From positions 1,488,001-1,552,000 of the forward strand of contig NC_017033.1 in the NCBI RefSeq assembly GCF_000242255.2: 64,000 nt of DNA. The letters are read 5' to 3'. The notes beneath the pieces are model-generated. The model had not been told where the DNA came from and made no database searches. It saw only the letters and a list, made by a program, of their open reading frames with translations. Shown here one piece after another: positions 8,800 through 17,145 of the stretch. This DNA is from Frateuria aurantia DSM 6220. Lineage in GTDB: Bacteria > Pseudomonadota > Gammaproteobacteria > Xanthomonadales > Rhodanobacteraceae. Both the position numbers and the translations under genes were made by a program. Within the stretch, counting starts at the first letter, position 1. Each line of letters begins with the position of its first letter.

Positions 8800-9399
8800 A
8801 TGAACGGCTCGCCCTTGCTGGCCGAGCTGGTGGATGCCTTGCGCTGCCTGCCGGGTGTCGGGCAGAAAAGTGCCCAGCGGATGGCTTATCAGCTATTGCA
8901 GCGGGAGCGCGGGCGCGGCTTGAAACTGGCCTCGGTCATGACCGAAGCCTTGCAGCGGATCGGCCATTGCAGTCAATGCCGCACCTTCAGTGAAACCCCG
9001 GTCTGCGGCATCTGTGGCAATCCAGGGCGCGACCGGCATCTGCTGTGCGTGGTGGAGTCACCGGTGGAGCTGGCGGCGATCGAGCAGGCGACGGGTTACC
9101 GTGGTTGCTATTTCGTGCTGCTCGGGCGCTTGTCGCCTCTGGATGGCATGGGGCCGGCCGAGCTGGGGCTGGATCGCCTGACTCAGCGTTTGGCCGAGGG
9201 CGAGGTCGAGGAGCTGATCATTGCTACCAATCCCACGGTCGAGGGTGAGGCCACGGCGCATTATCTGGCCCAGCTGGCACGGGCCGGCGGTATTCGCGCC
9301 AGTCGGCTGGCTCATGGTGTTCCCTTGGGAGGGGAGCTGGAGTTTGTGGACCGCGGGACCTTGGCTCATGCTTTTGGCGGACGTCAATCGGCGGATTAG
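8800..9399 (+). CDS. recR: recombination mediator RecR
   Basis: A 199-residue protein, close to E. coli's 201, that with RecO/RecF loads RecA at gaps. The helix-hairpin-helix [14 protein letters not shown] is N-terminal, the C4 zinc finger uses Cys57, 60, 69 and 72 (CSQC...CGIC), and a Toprim domain follows with the Glu in VVESPVE and the [10 protein letters not shown] motif. The ATG at 8800 has GGGGCGGG upstream; the frame is open further to 8767, but those residues are absent from the family. Confidence 0.96.
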   Translation: MNGSPLLAELVDALRCLPGVGQKSAQRMAYQLLQRERGRGLKLASVMTEALQRIGHCSQCRTFSETPVCGICGNPGRDRHLLCVVESPVELAAIEQATGYRGCYFVLLGRLSPLDGMGPAELGLDRLTQRLAEGEVEELIIATNPTVEGEATAHYLAQLARAGGIRASRLAHGVPLGGELEFVDRGTLAHAFGGRQSAD

Positions 9400-9521
9400 C
9401 TGGCCCGTGCCGAAGGTGGACTTGCGGCGGTCGCCTGGCGCGGTATTCTGCGTGAGCCGCTGCGGCCGGCTGCTGTCAGGGTTGCTCGCGGTTCATCACG
9501 ATTCTTTCAAGGGAGTGGGTC

Positions 9522-9866
9522 ATGGGCGATACGCTGTTCGCCAAAATCATCCGTCGCGAAATTCCGGCCGATATCGTCTACGAGGACGAGGATGTGCTGG
9601 CCTTCCGTGATATCCATCCACAGGCGCCGGTCCACGTGCTGTTCATTCCCAGGCAGCCGATCGCGACCTTGAATGATGCCGCCCCGGGCGACGCGGTTCT
9701 GCTGGGCAAGTTGCTGCTGGCGGCGGCCGACTATGCCAAGCGGGAGGGATTTGCCGAGGGTGGTTATCGCACCGTGATCAACTGCAACGAGCATGGGGGC
9801 CAGACGGTCTTTCACCTGCATGTACACCTGCTGGCCGGTCGTCCGATGCTGTGGCCGCCGGGCTGA
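9522..9866 (+). CDS. HIT (histidine triad) family nucleotide hydrolase
   Basis: A 114-residue HinT-type protein, predicted to hydrolyse adenosine 5'-phosphoramidates. The catalytic triad motif HLHVHLL lies at residues 98-104, and DIHPQAPVHVLFIP is the conserved nucleotide-binding strand. ATG 9522 is preceded by AAGGGAG. A 122-bp gap separates it from recR, so it may have its own promoter. A hairpin terminator follows. Confidence 0.93.
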   Translation: MGDTLFAKIIRREIPADIVYEDEDVLAFRDIHPQAPVHVLFIPRQPIATLNDAAPGDAVLLGKLLLAAADYAKREGFAEGGYRTVINCNEHGGQTVFHLHVHLLAGRPMLWPPG

Positions 9867-9894
9867 CTCGGCGCCGTTCCGTAGCGAAGACATG

Positions 9895-9922
9895 AAAAAG
9901 CCAGCCCGCGGGCTGGCTTTTT
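9895..9922. terminator. bidirectional rho-independent terminator
   Basis: AAAAAGCCAGCCCG and its exact complement CGGGCTGGCTTTTT form a perfect inverted repeat with A and T runs on both sides. It ends the HIT gene on the plus strand and the Slp-type gene on the minus strand. Confidence 0.92.
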
Positions 9923-10024
9923 CGTGGATGCTCCCCCTTGCCGGTGACGAGGAGGAGCATTTCACGGCTGTGTCGGGGAGCAGTGCCCCCGGCGCGGCCG
10001 CGCATGCCGCGAGGCCGCGATGTA

Positions 10025-10666
10025 TCAGCGGCGACCGCCGTGACCGCCACCATGGAAGCCGCCGCCACGGAAGCCGCCGCCGCCGCGAATGAAGACGGGA
10101 CCGCCCCAGCCGCCACCCCAGCCGCCCCAACCACCCCAGCCGCCGCCCCAGCCGCCCCACGGACCCCAGGGGCCACCACCCCAGCCCCACCAAGGATCGT
10201 AGTAGCCGGTGTTGTAATAGTAACTGGCGTTGTACTTGGGCCACAGGTAGACCACGCTGGCCTCGACCCGCGGATAGGGGTACTGGTATTCGCCGACCTT
10301 CTGGGTGACGGCGCCGTGCAGCACGCCGGTCACCGTGATCTCGCGGCCGCGAGCGAAGACTTCCGGATCATAGAAGCCGCTGTGGCAGGCCACGAAGCGC
10401 CCCTGGGTATCGTTCTGGCCGGTGGACTCGGGGCGGGCCTCGTCGTTCAGCGGACGGGCCAGCACGTAGAAGCAGGTTTCCTGCGGGCCCGGTTCGGTCT
10501 TGATGATCGAGCCGCCCCAGCGCACGGTGTTGCCATCGGAGCCGCCCTGCTGCGCCGTGACCGCCGATACCGGTGCGAAAGTGCCCTTCAATGGCTTGGG
10601 AACCGAGGCGCACGCAGCCAGTGCTGCGGTGGCCACTGTCACTGCCAGGGTTCTGTACATGGACAT
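10025..10666 (-). CDS. Slp-family outer-membrane lipoprotein with Gly/Trp-rich tail
   Basis: A 213-residue protein. A lipoprotein signal ends in the lipobox LAAC (Cys19), with Ala-Ser after the Cys, consistent with outer-membrane sorting. The central part (about 25-150) has Slp-like features: VRWGGSIIKTEPG, then a beta-rich core with TVTGVLHGAVTQKVGEYQYPYP. The last 60 residues are very low complexity, made of WGGGWGGW-type repeats followed by an RGGGGFRGGGFHGGG tail. Slp proteins of enterobacteria are induced by starvation or acid; function here is inferred only. ATG 10666 has GGAG upstream. Confidence 0.75.
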   Translation of the reverse strand: MSMYRTLAVTVATAALAACASVPKPLKGTFAPVSAVTAQQGGSDGNTVRWGGSIIKTEPGPQETCFYVLARPLNDEARPESTGQNDTQGRFVACHSGFYDPEVFARGREITVTGVLHGAVTQKVGEYQYPYPRVEASVVYLWPKYNASYYYNTGYYDPWWGWGGGPWGPWGGWGGGWGGWGGWGGGWGGPVFIRGGGGFRGGGFHGGGHGGRR

Positions 10667-10698
10667 GAGAGAGTCTCCAGATAAGCTGCAACACCTTT

Positions 10699-12699
10699 CT
10701 ACGGGTGCTCAGACAGTTTTCCCCGCCGAAAATTCCTCACCGCCCGTTGCAAGCGGCGGATCCGGTCAGGTCCGGGGCGGGATTCGGCATACCGCGCCAG
10801 AAGATATAGCGTCCGCAGTCTTTCAATCTCCTTGCGTCTGGCTGGAAAAGCCCGGGTCGCCCGCTCCAGATAGTCATGCGGACCTTCACCGGTGCGAATC
10901 GGCAGACCGTGCCTGGCGAGGTGGCGGGTCAGCTGCCGCCAGGCTGTCAGCAGGGGATCGATGGACGAAGTGGTTCGCTGCGCCCAGCATACCGCAAGTA
11001 CCGCCATGGCGATCATGATCAGCAGCAAGCCCAGTCGTATGTCGATATGTCGCCACTGGCTACCTCGGTTTGATGGGCTCAGCAGGTGGGTCTGCCGAGC
11101 CTGGTCAAATCCGATAACGGACCGGTCCCATATCTGGTTGACCAGATCCCAGTGATTTTCCAGTGTCAGCAGCCAGCTGTGGCGGATCCAGCTCGTGCCG
11201 TCACCGCTCGCGGCGAGAGCGCCCTGGCTGACGCGTTCGGGACTGGCCATGGCGGTGGGGTCGAAGCGGATCCAGGCATGACGCTCGGCGATCCAGACTT
11301 CGGCCCAGGCATGGGCATCGGAATGACGGATCAGCAGATAGCGGCCCTCGCGATTCCAATAGCCGCCCTGGTAGCCGCTGACCACCCGGGCCGGCAGTCC
11401 GGCAGCCCGCATCAGCAGGACGAAGGCCGAGGCGTAATGCACGCAATACCCGCGACGACTCCCGAACAGGAAGCCGTCGGTCGGATCGCCTGCCGGTGTC
11501 GGTGGTGCCAGGGTGTAGCTGAATCCCTGCTGGCGGAACATCTGCATGGCCCGGGTCACGATGGCCATGTCGCTCAGGCCTGCAGCCTGCCATCGGCGCC
11601 CCAGGGCCAGGGTTTCGGGGGCGGCGCCTGCAGGCCATTGCAGGCCGGCCCGCCGGCTGGCCGGATCCAGCGGGCCCTGGCTTGAGGGAGGTGAGGTCAG
11701 GGCGTCCAGGCGATAGCGGATGGTGGCTTCCACGGCGTCCCGACGATGCACGATGCCGTCGGTGTCCAGCCATTGGCCGGTGCCTGCAGGCGGCGTGCCG
11801 GGCCAGTCCAGGGCGGGGAGATGATGCCCGCCATCCGCTTCCATGATCACGTCGTAGGCTCGTCGCTCGCCCGTTGCGGCGGCCTGATATCTCGGGCCAG
11901 GGGCGGGTGGCGGTACGCTGCTCCAGTCTCTGCCGTTGAATCGCCACAGCACGTAGGCCCGGAAATAGCGCTCGCGCTCGGCCGGCGGTCCCTGTGGAAA
12001 ACTGACCCGCAAGGCCGGGCTGTCATCGTTCAGGATCTGGCTGAAATCGGCGGCGGAGAGGTGGCTGTCTAGTCCGCTGCGGTCGGTTTCGCCGCCGGTA
12101 CTGCCCCAAAGCGGGCTGCTCAGCCTGGGCACCAGCAGAAAGGCGCATGCCGTCAGGGGCAGGGCCAGGGCCAGCAGGCTTGCGATCAGGCGGGCCTGTC
12201 GGACCAGGCCGCCACTGGGCGGGTCGTCGTCCTGCAGGCTGTGGATGCAGGCGAGCGGAGCCATCAGGCTGGCGGCGGCCAGGGCCGTGATCACCAGGCT
12301 CTGGCGGGCCAGCAAGCTCGTCATGATCACGAAACAGGCAAAGCCGGCAGTGACCTGCAGGTCACGCCGCTGTTTGGCCTCCAGGGCTTTCAGCAGCAGC
12401 AGGCCGGTCGCCAGCGCCGTGCCCGCCTCCCGGCTCAGCCATTGGCCGGGAAAGGCTAGTCCGACGGCGGAGAGCACGGCCAGCAGGCCGAGCAGGCGTA
12501 TCGGTCGCGACGGCAGGGCCGGCGCGTATCGTCGGCAGGTCAGGGCGGGGTACATGCCTGCCGCCAGGAGCCCCAATCCATACCACAGCGGCAGCTGGGT
12601 GGCCTGAAGTGCCAGTGCCAGGCCGACACTGATCCAGGCCCATTGCAGGCTGGGCAGGCCAGGTGACTCCGTGGTCCTTGGCGGGCTGGCGGTTCTCAT
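10699..12699 (-). CDS. TgpA-like membrane transglutaminase (DUF3488 + transglutaminase-like)
   Basis: A 666-residue inner-membrane protein. The N-terminal third holds a cluster of hydrophobic helices (DUF3488-type); a periplasmic transglutaminase-like core follows with the catalytic Cys in RRGYCVHYAS (near residue 416), His in HSDAHAWAEVW (near 463) and Asp in IRFDPT (near 479). A further transmembrane helix (LGLLLIMIAMAVLAVCW) leads to a short cytoplasmic C-terminus. It is the last gene of a coupled operon; its ATG overlaps the stop of the DUF58 gene (ATGA). Pseudomonas TgpA is essential, but its substrate remains undefined. Confidence 0.88.
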   Translation of the reverse strand: MRTASPPRTTESPGLPSLQWAWISVGLALALQATQLPLWYGLGLLAAGMYPALTCRRYAPALPSRPIRLLGLLAVLSAVGLAFPGQWLSREAGTALATGLLLLKALEAKQRRDLQVTAGFACFVIMTSLLARQSLVITALAAASLMAPLACIHSLQDDDPPSGGLVRQARLIASLLALALPLTACAFLLVPRLSSPLWGSTGGETDRSGLDSHLSAADFSQILNDDSPALRVSFPQGPPAERERYFRAYVLWRFNGRDWSSVPPPAPGPRYQAAATGERRAYDVIMEADGGHHLPALDWPGTPPAGTGQWLDTDGIVHRRDAVEATIRYRLDALTSPPSSQGPLDPASRRAGLQWPAGAAPETLALGRRWQAAGLSDMAIVTRAMQMFRQQGFSYTLAPPTPAGDPTDGFLFGSRRGYCVHYASAFVLLMRAAGLPARVVSGYQGGYWNREGRYLLIRHSDAHAWAEVWIAERHAWIRFDPTAMASPERVSQGALAASGDGTSWIRHSWLLTLENHWDLVNQIWDRSVIGFDQARQTHLLSPSNRGSQWRHIDIRLGLLLIMIAMAVLAVCWAQRTTSSIDPLLTAWRQLTRHLARHGLPIRTGEGPHDYLERATRAFPARRKEIERLRTLYLLARYAESRPGPDRIRRLQRAVRNFRRGKLSEHP

Positions 12700-13640
12700 G
12701 GCAGGCAGGCCAGCGCATTCATGCAGCTGGCATAGTGGCGGTCATCGCGGCCGGCCGGCAGGTTGAGTGTCGGCAGCTCCAGGCTGTAGGCCAGCCCGCT
12801 CTGTCGGGCCTGGTGCAGCCAGTGGGCCAGCCGGGCAATGCGCGCCTCATGCGGCAGGCCTTCGGTCAGGCTCCAGTGCAGCGCAAGCTGGTCAGGAGGG
12901 TGGCTGGCCGGCGAGGTCTTGGCATGCCACTCGCCGCTGCGGGCCAGCAATTTCCAGGCGATATGGGTCGGCGGATCGCCGGGCCTGTATTTGCGCAGCA
13001 TGTCGGGACTGTGGGTCGGCCGGTGTTGCGGCAGGCTTGGCTGAAGGTGCTGTGCCTGCATGGGCAATGGCGGGCCGGCCGGTTCCGCCGCCGGCCAGAC
13101 CAGGATCTTTTCGGTCAGGCGGAGGCGTGCCCAGGCGGTGAACAGGCCCAGTGGCCAGCGGGTCCGCAACTGCAGGGGCGGCAAGGCGTGCCAGCCGCGA
13201 CTCGGGAACCGCACGGGCAGGCTGATCGGCTCGGGCCGGAGGTTTGCCGCCAGTCCGAACCAGGCCGAGGGCTGCAGGCCGGCATCCAGTTGCAAGCGGT
13301 GGCGGCGCCGGCCGGAGCTGGCCAGTTGCACCTGCAGCATGGCCGGTTCGCCCGCTACGGCCTGACGACAGCTGACGGATTGCAGTTCCAGCCAGTACAG
13401 GTTGCGGAAGCTGAGCACCATGGTCAAGGCCATGCTGGTGGCCAGTTCGCAGGTCAGCAGCAAGGCGGCATTGTTCATGTAGTTCAGTGCACCGAAGAAC
13501 ATGGTGGCCAGCAGGGCGGCCCAGCCCATTCCGGCCCGGCTGGGGACGATGTAGATGCGGCGGCGATCCAGCCGCAGCGGGGTCCGGTCCTGTCGCCGGA
13601 CGGGCCATCGTCGGTCCGGGGCGGGTGGTTGGATCGTCAT
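12696..13640 (-). CDS. DUF58 domain protein
   Basis: A 314-residue protein with two adjacent hydrophobic helices near the N-terminus (residues about 38-75) and a cytoplasmic DUF58 region whose hallmark LRKYRPGDPPTHIAWKLLARSGEW is present (read in two parts around residues 205-228). DUF58 proteins are von Willebrand A-like partners of MoxR ATPases. Overlapping start/stop codons on both sides (ATGA) tie it to moxR upstream and the transglutaminase gene downstream, so the three products are probably made in fixed ratio. Confidence 0.88.
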   Translation of the reverse strand: MTIQPPAPDRRWPVRRQDRTPLRLDRRRIYIVPSRAGMGWAALLATMFFGALNYMNNAALLLTCELATSMALTMVLSFRNLYWLELQSVSCRQAVAGEPAMLQVQLASSGRRRHRLQLDAGLQPSAWFGLAANLRPEPISLPVRFPSRGWHALPPLQLRTRWPLGLFTAWARLRLTEKILVWPAAEPAGPPLPMQAQHLQPSLPQHRPTHSPDMLRKYRPGDPPTHIAWKLLARSGEWHAKTSPASHPPDQLALHWSLTEGLPHEARIARLAHWLHQARQSGLAYSLELPTLNLPAGRDDRHYASCMNALACLP

Positions 13641-14581
13641 CAGGGGATGGCGACGTCGGCAAGCAGTTGCCCGGCAATTTCCGTACCCTTCACGCCGAGG
13701 AGCGATATCAGGCGGTGGGAGGCGATCGCCGGGAATACGGCCTGGACATCTTCGGGCAGCACATGGTCGCGGCCGGCCAGCAAGGCCCAGGCGCGGCTGC
13801 CGGCCAGCAAGGCGAGTCCGGCCCGCGGGGAAAGGCCGGTGCGCAGATCGTCCCGCTGACGGCTGGCGGCCAGCAAGGCCTGGATGTAGTCGATCAGTGC
13901 CGGACTGGCGAGCAGGCCGGCGGCATGGGCGGACAGCTGTCGCAGCCGGTCGGGATCCAGGCTGGCCGGGGCTGGCTGTGCCGTGCGCCGACCGCCATGG
14001 CCGGTGAGCAAGGCCCGTTCGGCGGCAGGATCGGGGTAGCCCATGCTGATCCGGAACAGGAAGCGATCCAGCTGGGAATCCGGCAGGGCATGGGCGCCAT
14101 CGCCATCCATCGGGTTCTGGGTGGCGATGACGTGGAAGGGCTCGGGCAAGGTCATGCTGGCGCCGTCCACTGTGACCTGATGTTCGGCCATGGCTTCCAG
14201 CAGGGCGCTCTGGGTGCGCGGACTGGCGCGGTTGATCTCGTCGGCCAGCAGCAATTGACAGAACACCGGGCCGGGATGGAACTGAAAACGCTGCTGGTCA
14301 CGCGCGTAGATGCTGATTCCGGTAATATCCGAAGGCAGCATGTCACTGGTGAACTGGATCCTGCGAAAGTCCAGGGCCAGAGTGTCGGCCAGAGCGTGGA
14401 CCAGGGTGGTCTTGCCGACGCCGGGCACATCCTCGATCAGCAGATGTCCGCCCGACAGCAGGCAGGCAAAGGCCAGCCTGACCTGACGGGGCTTCCCCAA
14501 TACCACCTGATCGACATGGGCGATCGCAGCGGAAAGATGTCGAGCGAGTACTTTGTCCAACGGTGTTGCGGTCACGCGCAT
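13640..14581 (-). CDS. MoxR-family AAA+ ATPase
   Basis: A 313-residue ATPase of the MoxR group, thought to act as a chaperone that activates partner proteins with VWA-type domains. Walker A VPGVGKTT is at residues 52-59, Walker B LLLADEINRA around 112-121, and sensor-1 is in FHVIATQNPMD. The ATG at 14581 is preferred over a GTG at 14623 because the family begins a few residues before the first helix. It is the first gene of the moxR–DUF58–tgpA operon and diverges from the GT39-like gene with almost no space between starts. Confidence 0.92.
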   Translation of the reverse strand: MRVTATPLDKVLARHLSAAIAHVDQVVLGKPRQVRLAFACLLSGGHLLIEDVPGVGKTTLVHALADTLALDFRRIQFTSDMLPSDITGISIYARDQQRFQFHPGPVFCQLLLADEINRASPRTQSALLEAMAEHQVTVDGASMTLPEPFHVIATQNPMDGDGAHALPDSQLDRFLFRISMGYPDPAAERALLTGHGGRRTAQPAPASLDPDRLRQLSAHAAGLLASPALIDYIQALLAASRQRDDLRTGLSPRAGLALLAGSRAWALLAGRDHVLPEDVQAVFPAIASHRLISLLGVKGTEIAGQLLADVAIP

Positions 14582-14609
14582 GATTGATCCGGGGCTGACG
14601 ACGGCGCCG

Positions 14610-16217
14610 ATGGCGGCGTCCACGAAAGATGAAGGCAGTGTAGCCAGAGCCGCGCGATGCTGGCGAGCCTGTTTCTGGCTGGTCTATCTGGGGACGCTGG
14701 CGATCAAATTGGCGGTGGCTTCCCGCCTGGCCCCGTTCTCGGACGAGGCCTTCTACTGGCAGGAAAGCCGCCACCTCGACTGGGGTTACAGCGATTTGCC
14801 GGGCATGACGGCATGGCTGATCGCTCTGGGCGAGCGCCTGGGTGGGCACGGCGTGCTGGCGATGCGCGCGCCCTTCCTGCTGCTGGGATCACTGCTGCCC
14901 TGGCTGGTCCGTGATCTGGCCTTGCGGCTGGCGGGGCCGGTGCAGGGCTGGCAGGCCGCGCTGTGGTGTCTGGCCTTGCCCCTGGCCTCCAGCCTTGGCG
15001 TGCTGGCCTTGCCGGATGTGCCGCTGACGGTGGCGATGCTCGCCGCCATCTGTGCCTTGTGTCGGCTGCGTGAAGATTCGTCCCTGCTGGCCTGGCTGGG
15101 CCTGGGGCTGAGTCTGGCGGCGGCCTGCGCCACGCACTATCGCGCGGCACCGCTGGTCCTGACCGGTTTGTGGCTGATTCTGGCCACGCCCCGGGGGCGT
15201 GGCTGGTGGCGCCAGCCAGGGGCCTGGCTGGCCTTCGGGCTGGCGGCTGTCGGCCTGATGCCGCTGCTGATATCGAATTTGCGCACGCATGGTGCCGGCC
15301 TGGCCTTTCAGCTCTGGCAGCGCAATCCCTGGCACTTTCATGCCGATACCCTGGTCCAGCCTCTGGAGCAGGCGGGGGTGTGCACCCCCTTGCTCTATGG
15401 CCTGCTGGCCTGGGCGGCTTGGAAAGTCTGGTGCCGGCGTCGAGAGGGCTGGGTCTGGCAGGTGCTGGCCATCCATACCGTGGTCCTGTGGCTGGGCTAT
15501 GCCGTGGGGGGACTGTTTGCGGATGATGCGCGCTTCCGGCTGCATTGGCCCTTGCCCGGCTATCTGCCGTTGCTGGCGGTGCTGCCGGTATTGTGGGCGG
15601 AGCGGCGGCATGGCGGTGGCGTGCGCATGATCTGGGGTGCCAGCTGGTGGCTGGGCTGGCTGGCGACGCTTGCGGGCCTGGGCCTGCTGTGGGCCGCCTC
15701 GCTGTCACCGCTGCCGCAGGCCGGGCGCTGGGGCAAGCTCTTCCCGATGCAGTTCACCGGCTGGCGGGAGAGTGCGGCCAAGGCGGTGCAGTTGCGTCGG
15801 CCGGGGCAGCTGCTGGTGGCCGACAATTTCATTCTGGGCGCCGAGCTGGATTTTTCGCTGGCGGGGCAGTTGCCGGTCTATGTGTTGGACAGCCCGCTGA
15901 ACAGGTATCATGGGCGGGCGCCGCAATTGGCCTTGTGGCAGCTGGATCTGCCGGCCCTGCGTCGACGGGCGGGCAAGGACGAGCTCTTGCTGGTGGTGGA
16001 CGAGACAGCCTTGCGCGAGCGCTGGCGCTGGTCGGCGCTGGAGCATCTGTGCGGCGAGCTGGCCAGTGTGCGCCTTCTGGGGCGGCTGGAGCCGGACCAG
16101 AAGCGGCGGCGTTTCGGTTTCTATGCGATCCGCCTGCGGGCGGTGACCGCGGCGCCGCGGCGTTGCGTGATCTGGACGCAGGCCCATGCGGCGACCTATC
16201 CTGACGGGCCGGGCTGA
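14610..16217 (+). CDS. GT39/ArnT-like membrane glycosyltransferase
   Basis: A 535-residue multi-spanning membrane protein (about ten hydrophobic segments by eye) of the dolichyl-phosphate-mannose mannosyltransferase/ArnT superfamily. The first periplasmic loop has the acidic catalytic motif FSDEAFYWQESRHLDWGYSDLPG, in which DEAFYW and the later acidic pair are the family's hallmark. Such enzymes move a sugar from a polyprenyl-phosphate donor to an acceptor such as lipid A or a protein. A C-terminal soluble part of about 150 residues follows. The start is uncertain: ATG 14610 is chosen, ATG 14580 is possible, and neither has a clear Shine-Dalgarno sequence. Confidence 0.82.
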   Translation: MAASTKDEGSVARAARCWRACFWLVYLGTLAIKLAVASRLAPFSDEAFYWQESRHLDWGYSDLPGMTAWLIALGERLGGHGVLAMRAPFLLLGSLLPWLVRDLALRLAGPVQGWQAALWCLALPLASSLGVLALPDVPLTVAMLAAICALCRLREDSSLLAWLGLGLSLAAACATHYRAAPLVLTGLWLILATPRGRGWWRQPGAWLAFGLAAVGLMPLLISNLRTHGAGLAFQLWQRNPWHFHADTLVQPLEQAGVCTPLLYGLLAWAAWKVWCRRREGWVWQVLAIHTVVLWLGYAVGGLFADDARFRLHWPLPGYLPLLAVLPVLWAERRHGGGVRMIWGASWWLGWLATLAGLGLLWAASLSPLPQAGRWGKLFPMQFTGWRESAAKAVQLRRPGQLLVADNFILGAELDFSLAGQLPVYVLDSPLNRYHGRAPQLALWQLDLPALRRRAGKDELLLVVDETALRERWRWSALEHLCGELASVRLLGRLEPDQKRRRFGFYAIRLRAVTAAPRRCVIWTQAHAATYPDGPG

Positions 16218-16227
16218 AGGTATGGTC

Positions 16228-16257
16228 TTGACCGGGTCAGGGGTGTGCAACTACAAT
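16228..16257 (+). promoter_or_regulatory. sigma70 promoter for yceD-rpmF
   Basis: TTGACC (16228-16233), 18-bp spacer, TACAAT (16252-16257). Transcription would start at about 16263-16265, only 2-4 nt before the yceD ATG, which predicts a nearly leaderless mRNA. Confidence 0.65.
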
Positions 16258-16266
16258 ACCTGAGAT

Positions 16267-16785
16267 ATGTCCGTGACTTTACCAGTGTCTGTGGACGTTT
16301 GGCGGATGATTTCCGCCCGGCGTTCTTTCGAGGGGAAGCTGCCCATCGCCCGCATGAAAAGGCTGGCGGCGGCTCTGGCTTCGGCCGAGGGCGAGGTGGA
16401 GTATGCTCTGGACTTCGGCACCGATGACTTCGGAGTGGCTTATATTGCACTTCGGGCACTGGCTCCCTTGACGCTGATCTGTCAGCGGAATCTGGAGCCG
16501 TTCGTGTTTCCGCTGCAGGTCGATACCCGTCTGGGAGTGATCCGCTCCGAGCGCGAGGAGGCCGCCTTGCTGGAAGGCTACGAACCGTTGCTGGTCGACG
16601 AGGATGGTCGGCTGTCGCCAGCCGACGTCATCGAGGACGAACTTTTGCTTGGGCTGCCGCTGGTTCCGGTCAATCCGGAAAGCGAATTGCCTGAAGAGGT
16701 CATGGTTTCCGAGGCGGCCGACGAGGTGGCGGCGGAACCTGAAGATAATCCGTTCGCAATTCTGCGCGGACTCAAGAAACATTGA
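16267..16785 (+). CDS. yceD: YceD/DUF177 family protein (23S rRNA accumulation protein)
   Basis: A 172-residue acidic protein of the DUF177 family, always near rpmF and linked to 23S rRNA accumulation. The conserved core LDFGTDDFGVAYIALRALAPLTLICQRNLEP is split by the short CQR signature near residue 73, and the acidic C-terminal region (VDEDGRLSPADVIEDELLLGLPLVP) is diagnostic. The sequence RRSFEGKLPIARM near residue 19 fits the family N-terminus, which supports ATG 16267. It is co-transcribed with rpmF, 18 bp downstream. Confidence 0.9.
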   Translation: MSVTLPVSVDVWRMISARRSFEGKLPIARMKRLAAALASAEGEVEYALDFGTDDFGVAYIALRALAPLTLICQRNLEPFVFPLQVDTRLGVIRSEREEAALLEGYEPLLVDEDGRLSPADVIEDELLLGLPLVPVNPESELPEEVMVSEAADEVAAEPEDNPFAILRGLKKH

Positions 16786-16803
16786 ATTAGCTGGAGAGAT
16801 GTC

Positions 16804-16998
16804 ATGGCTGTTGCCAAAAGCCGCAAAACCCCGTCCACCCGCGGCATGCGCCGCTCCCACGACGCACTGAAGACCGTTCAGCTGTCGACCGATCCGACCA
16901 GTGGCGAAGTGCACCTGCGCCACCACGTCACCAAGGACGGCTACTATCGTGGCAAGAAGGTAATCGAAACCACCGCTGCGGTGGCTGACGAGGACTGA
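16804..16998 (+). CDS. rpmF: 50S ribosomal protein L32
   Basis: A 64-residue basic ribosomal protein with the family start [20 protein letters not shown] and the conserved [20 protein letters not shown] segment. It lacks zinc-binding cysteines, as in the zinc-independent form common in proteobacteria. GGAGAG precedes the ATG. It is paired with yceD and followed by a terminator. Confidence 0.97.
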   Translation: MAVAKSRKTPSTRGMRRSHDALKTVQLSTDPTSGEVHLRHHVTKDGYYRGKKVIETTAAVADED

Positions 16999-17028
16999 GT
17001 CCTGGTTCCTGTGGTATCTGTGTATCCG

Positions 17029-17060
17029 AAGCGGCGCCTTGTTGCGCCGCTTTGCATTTG
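17029..17060 (+). terminator. rho-independent terminator after rpmF
   Basis: AAGCGGCGC (17029-17037) pairs with GCGCCGCTT (17044-17052) around a 6-nt loop and is followed by TGCATTTGTG. It should separate yceD-rpmF from the fab genes. Confidence 0.75.
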
Positions 17061-17145
17061 TGTTGGCATAGCCGCCGGATTCACCTTCGTCGCGGCAGGC
17101 TTGGCGTGGCCGGGCTGATGGCCACGGACCGATCAGGAAAAAACC

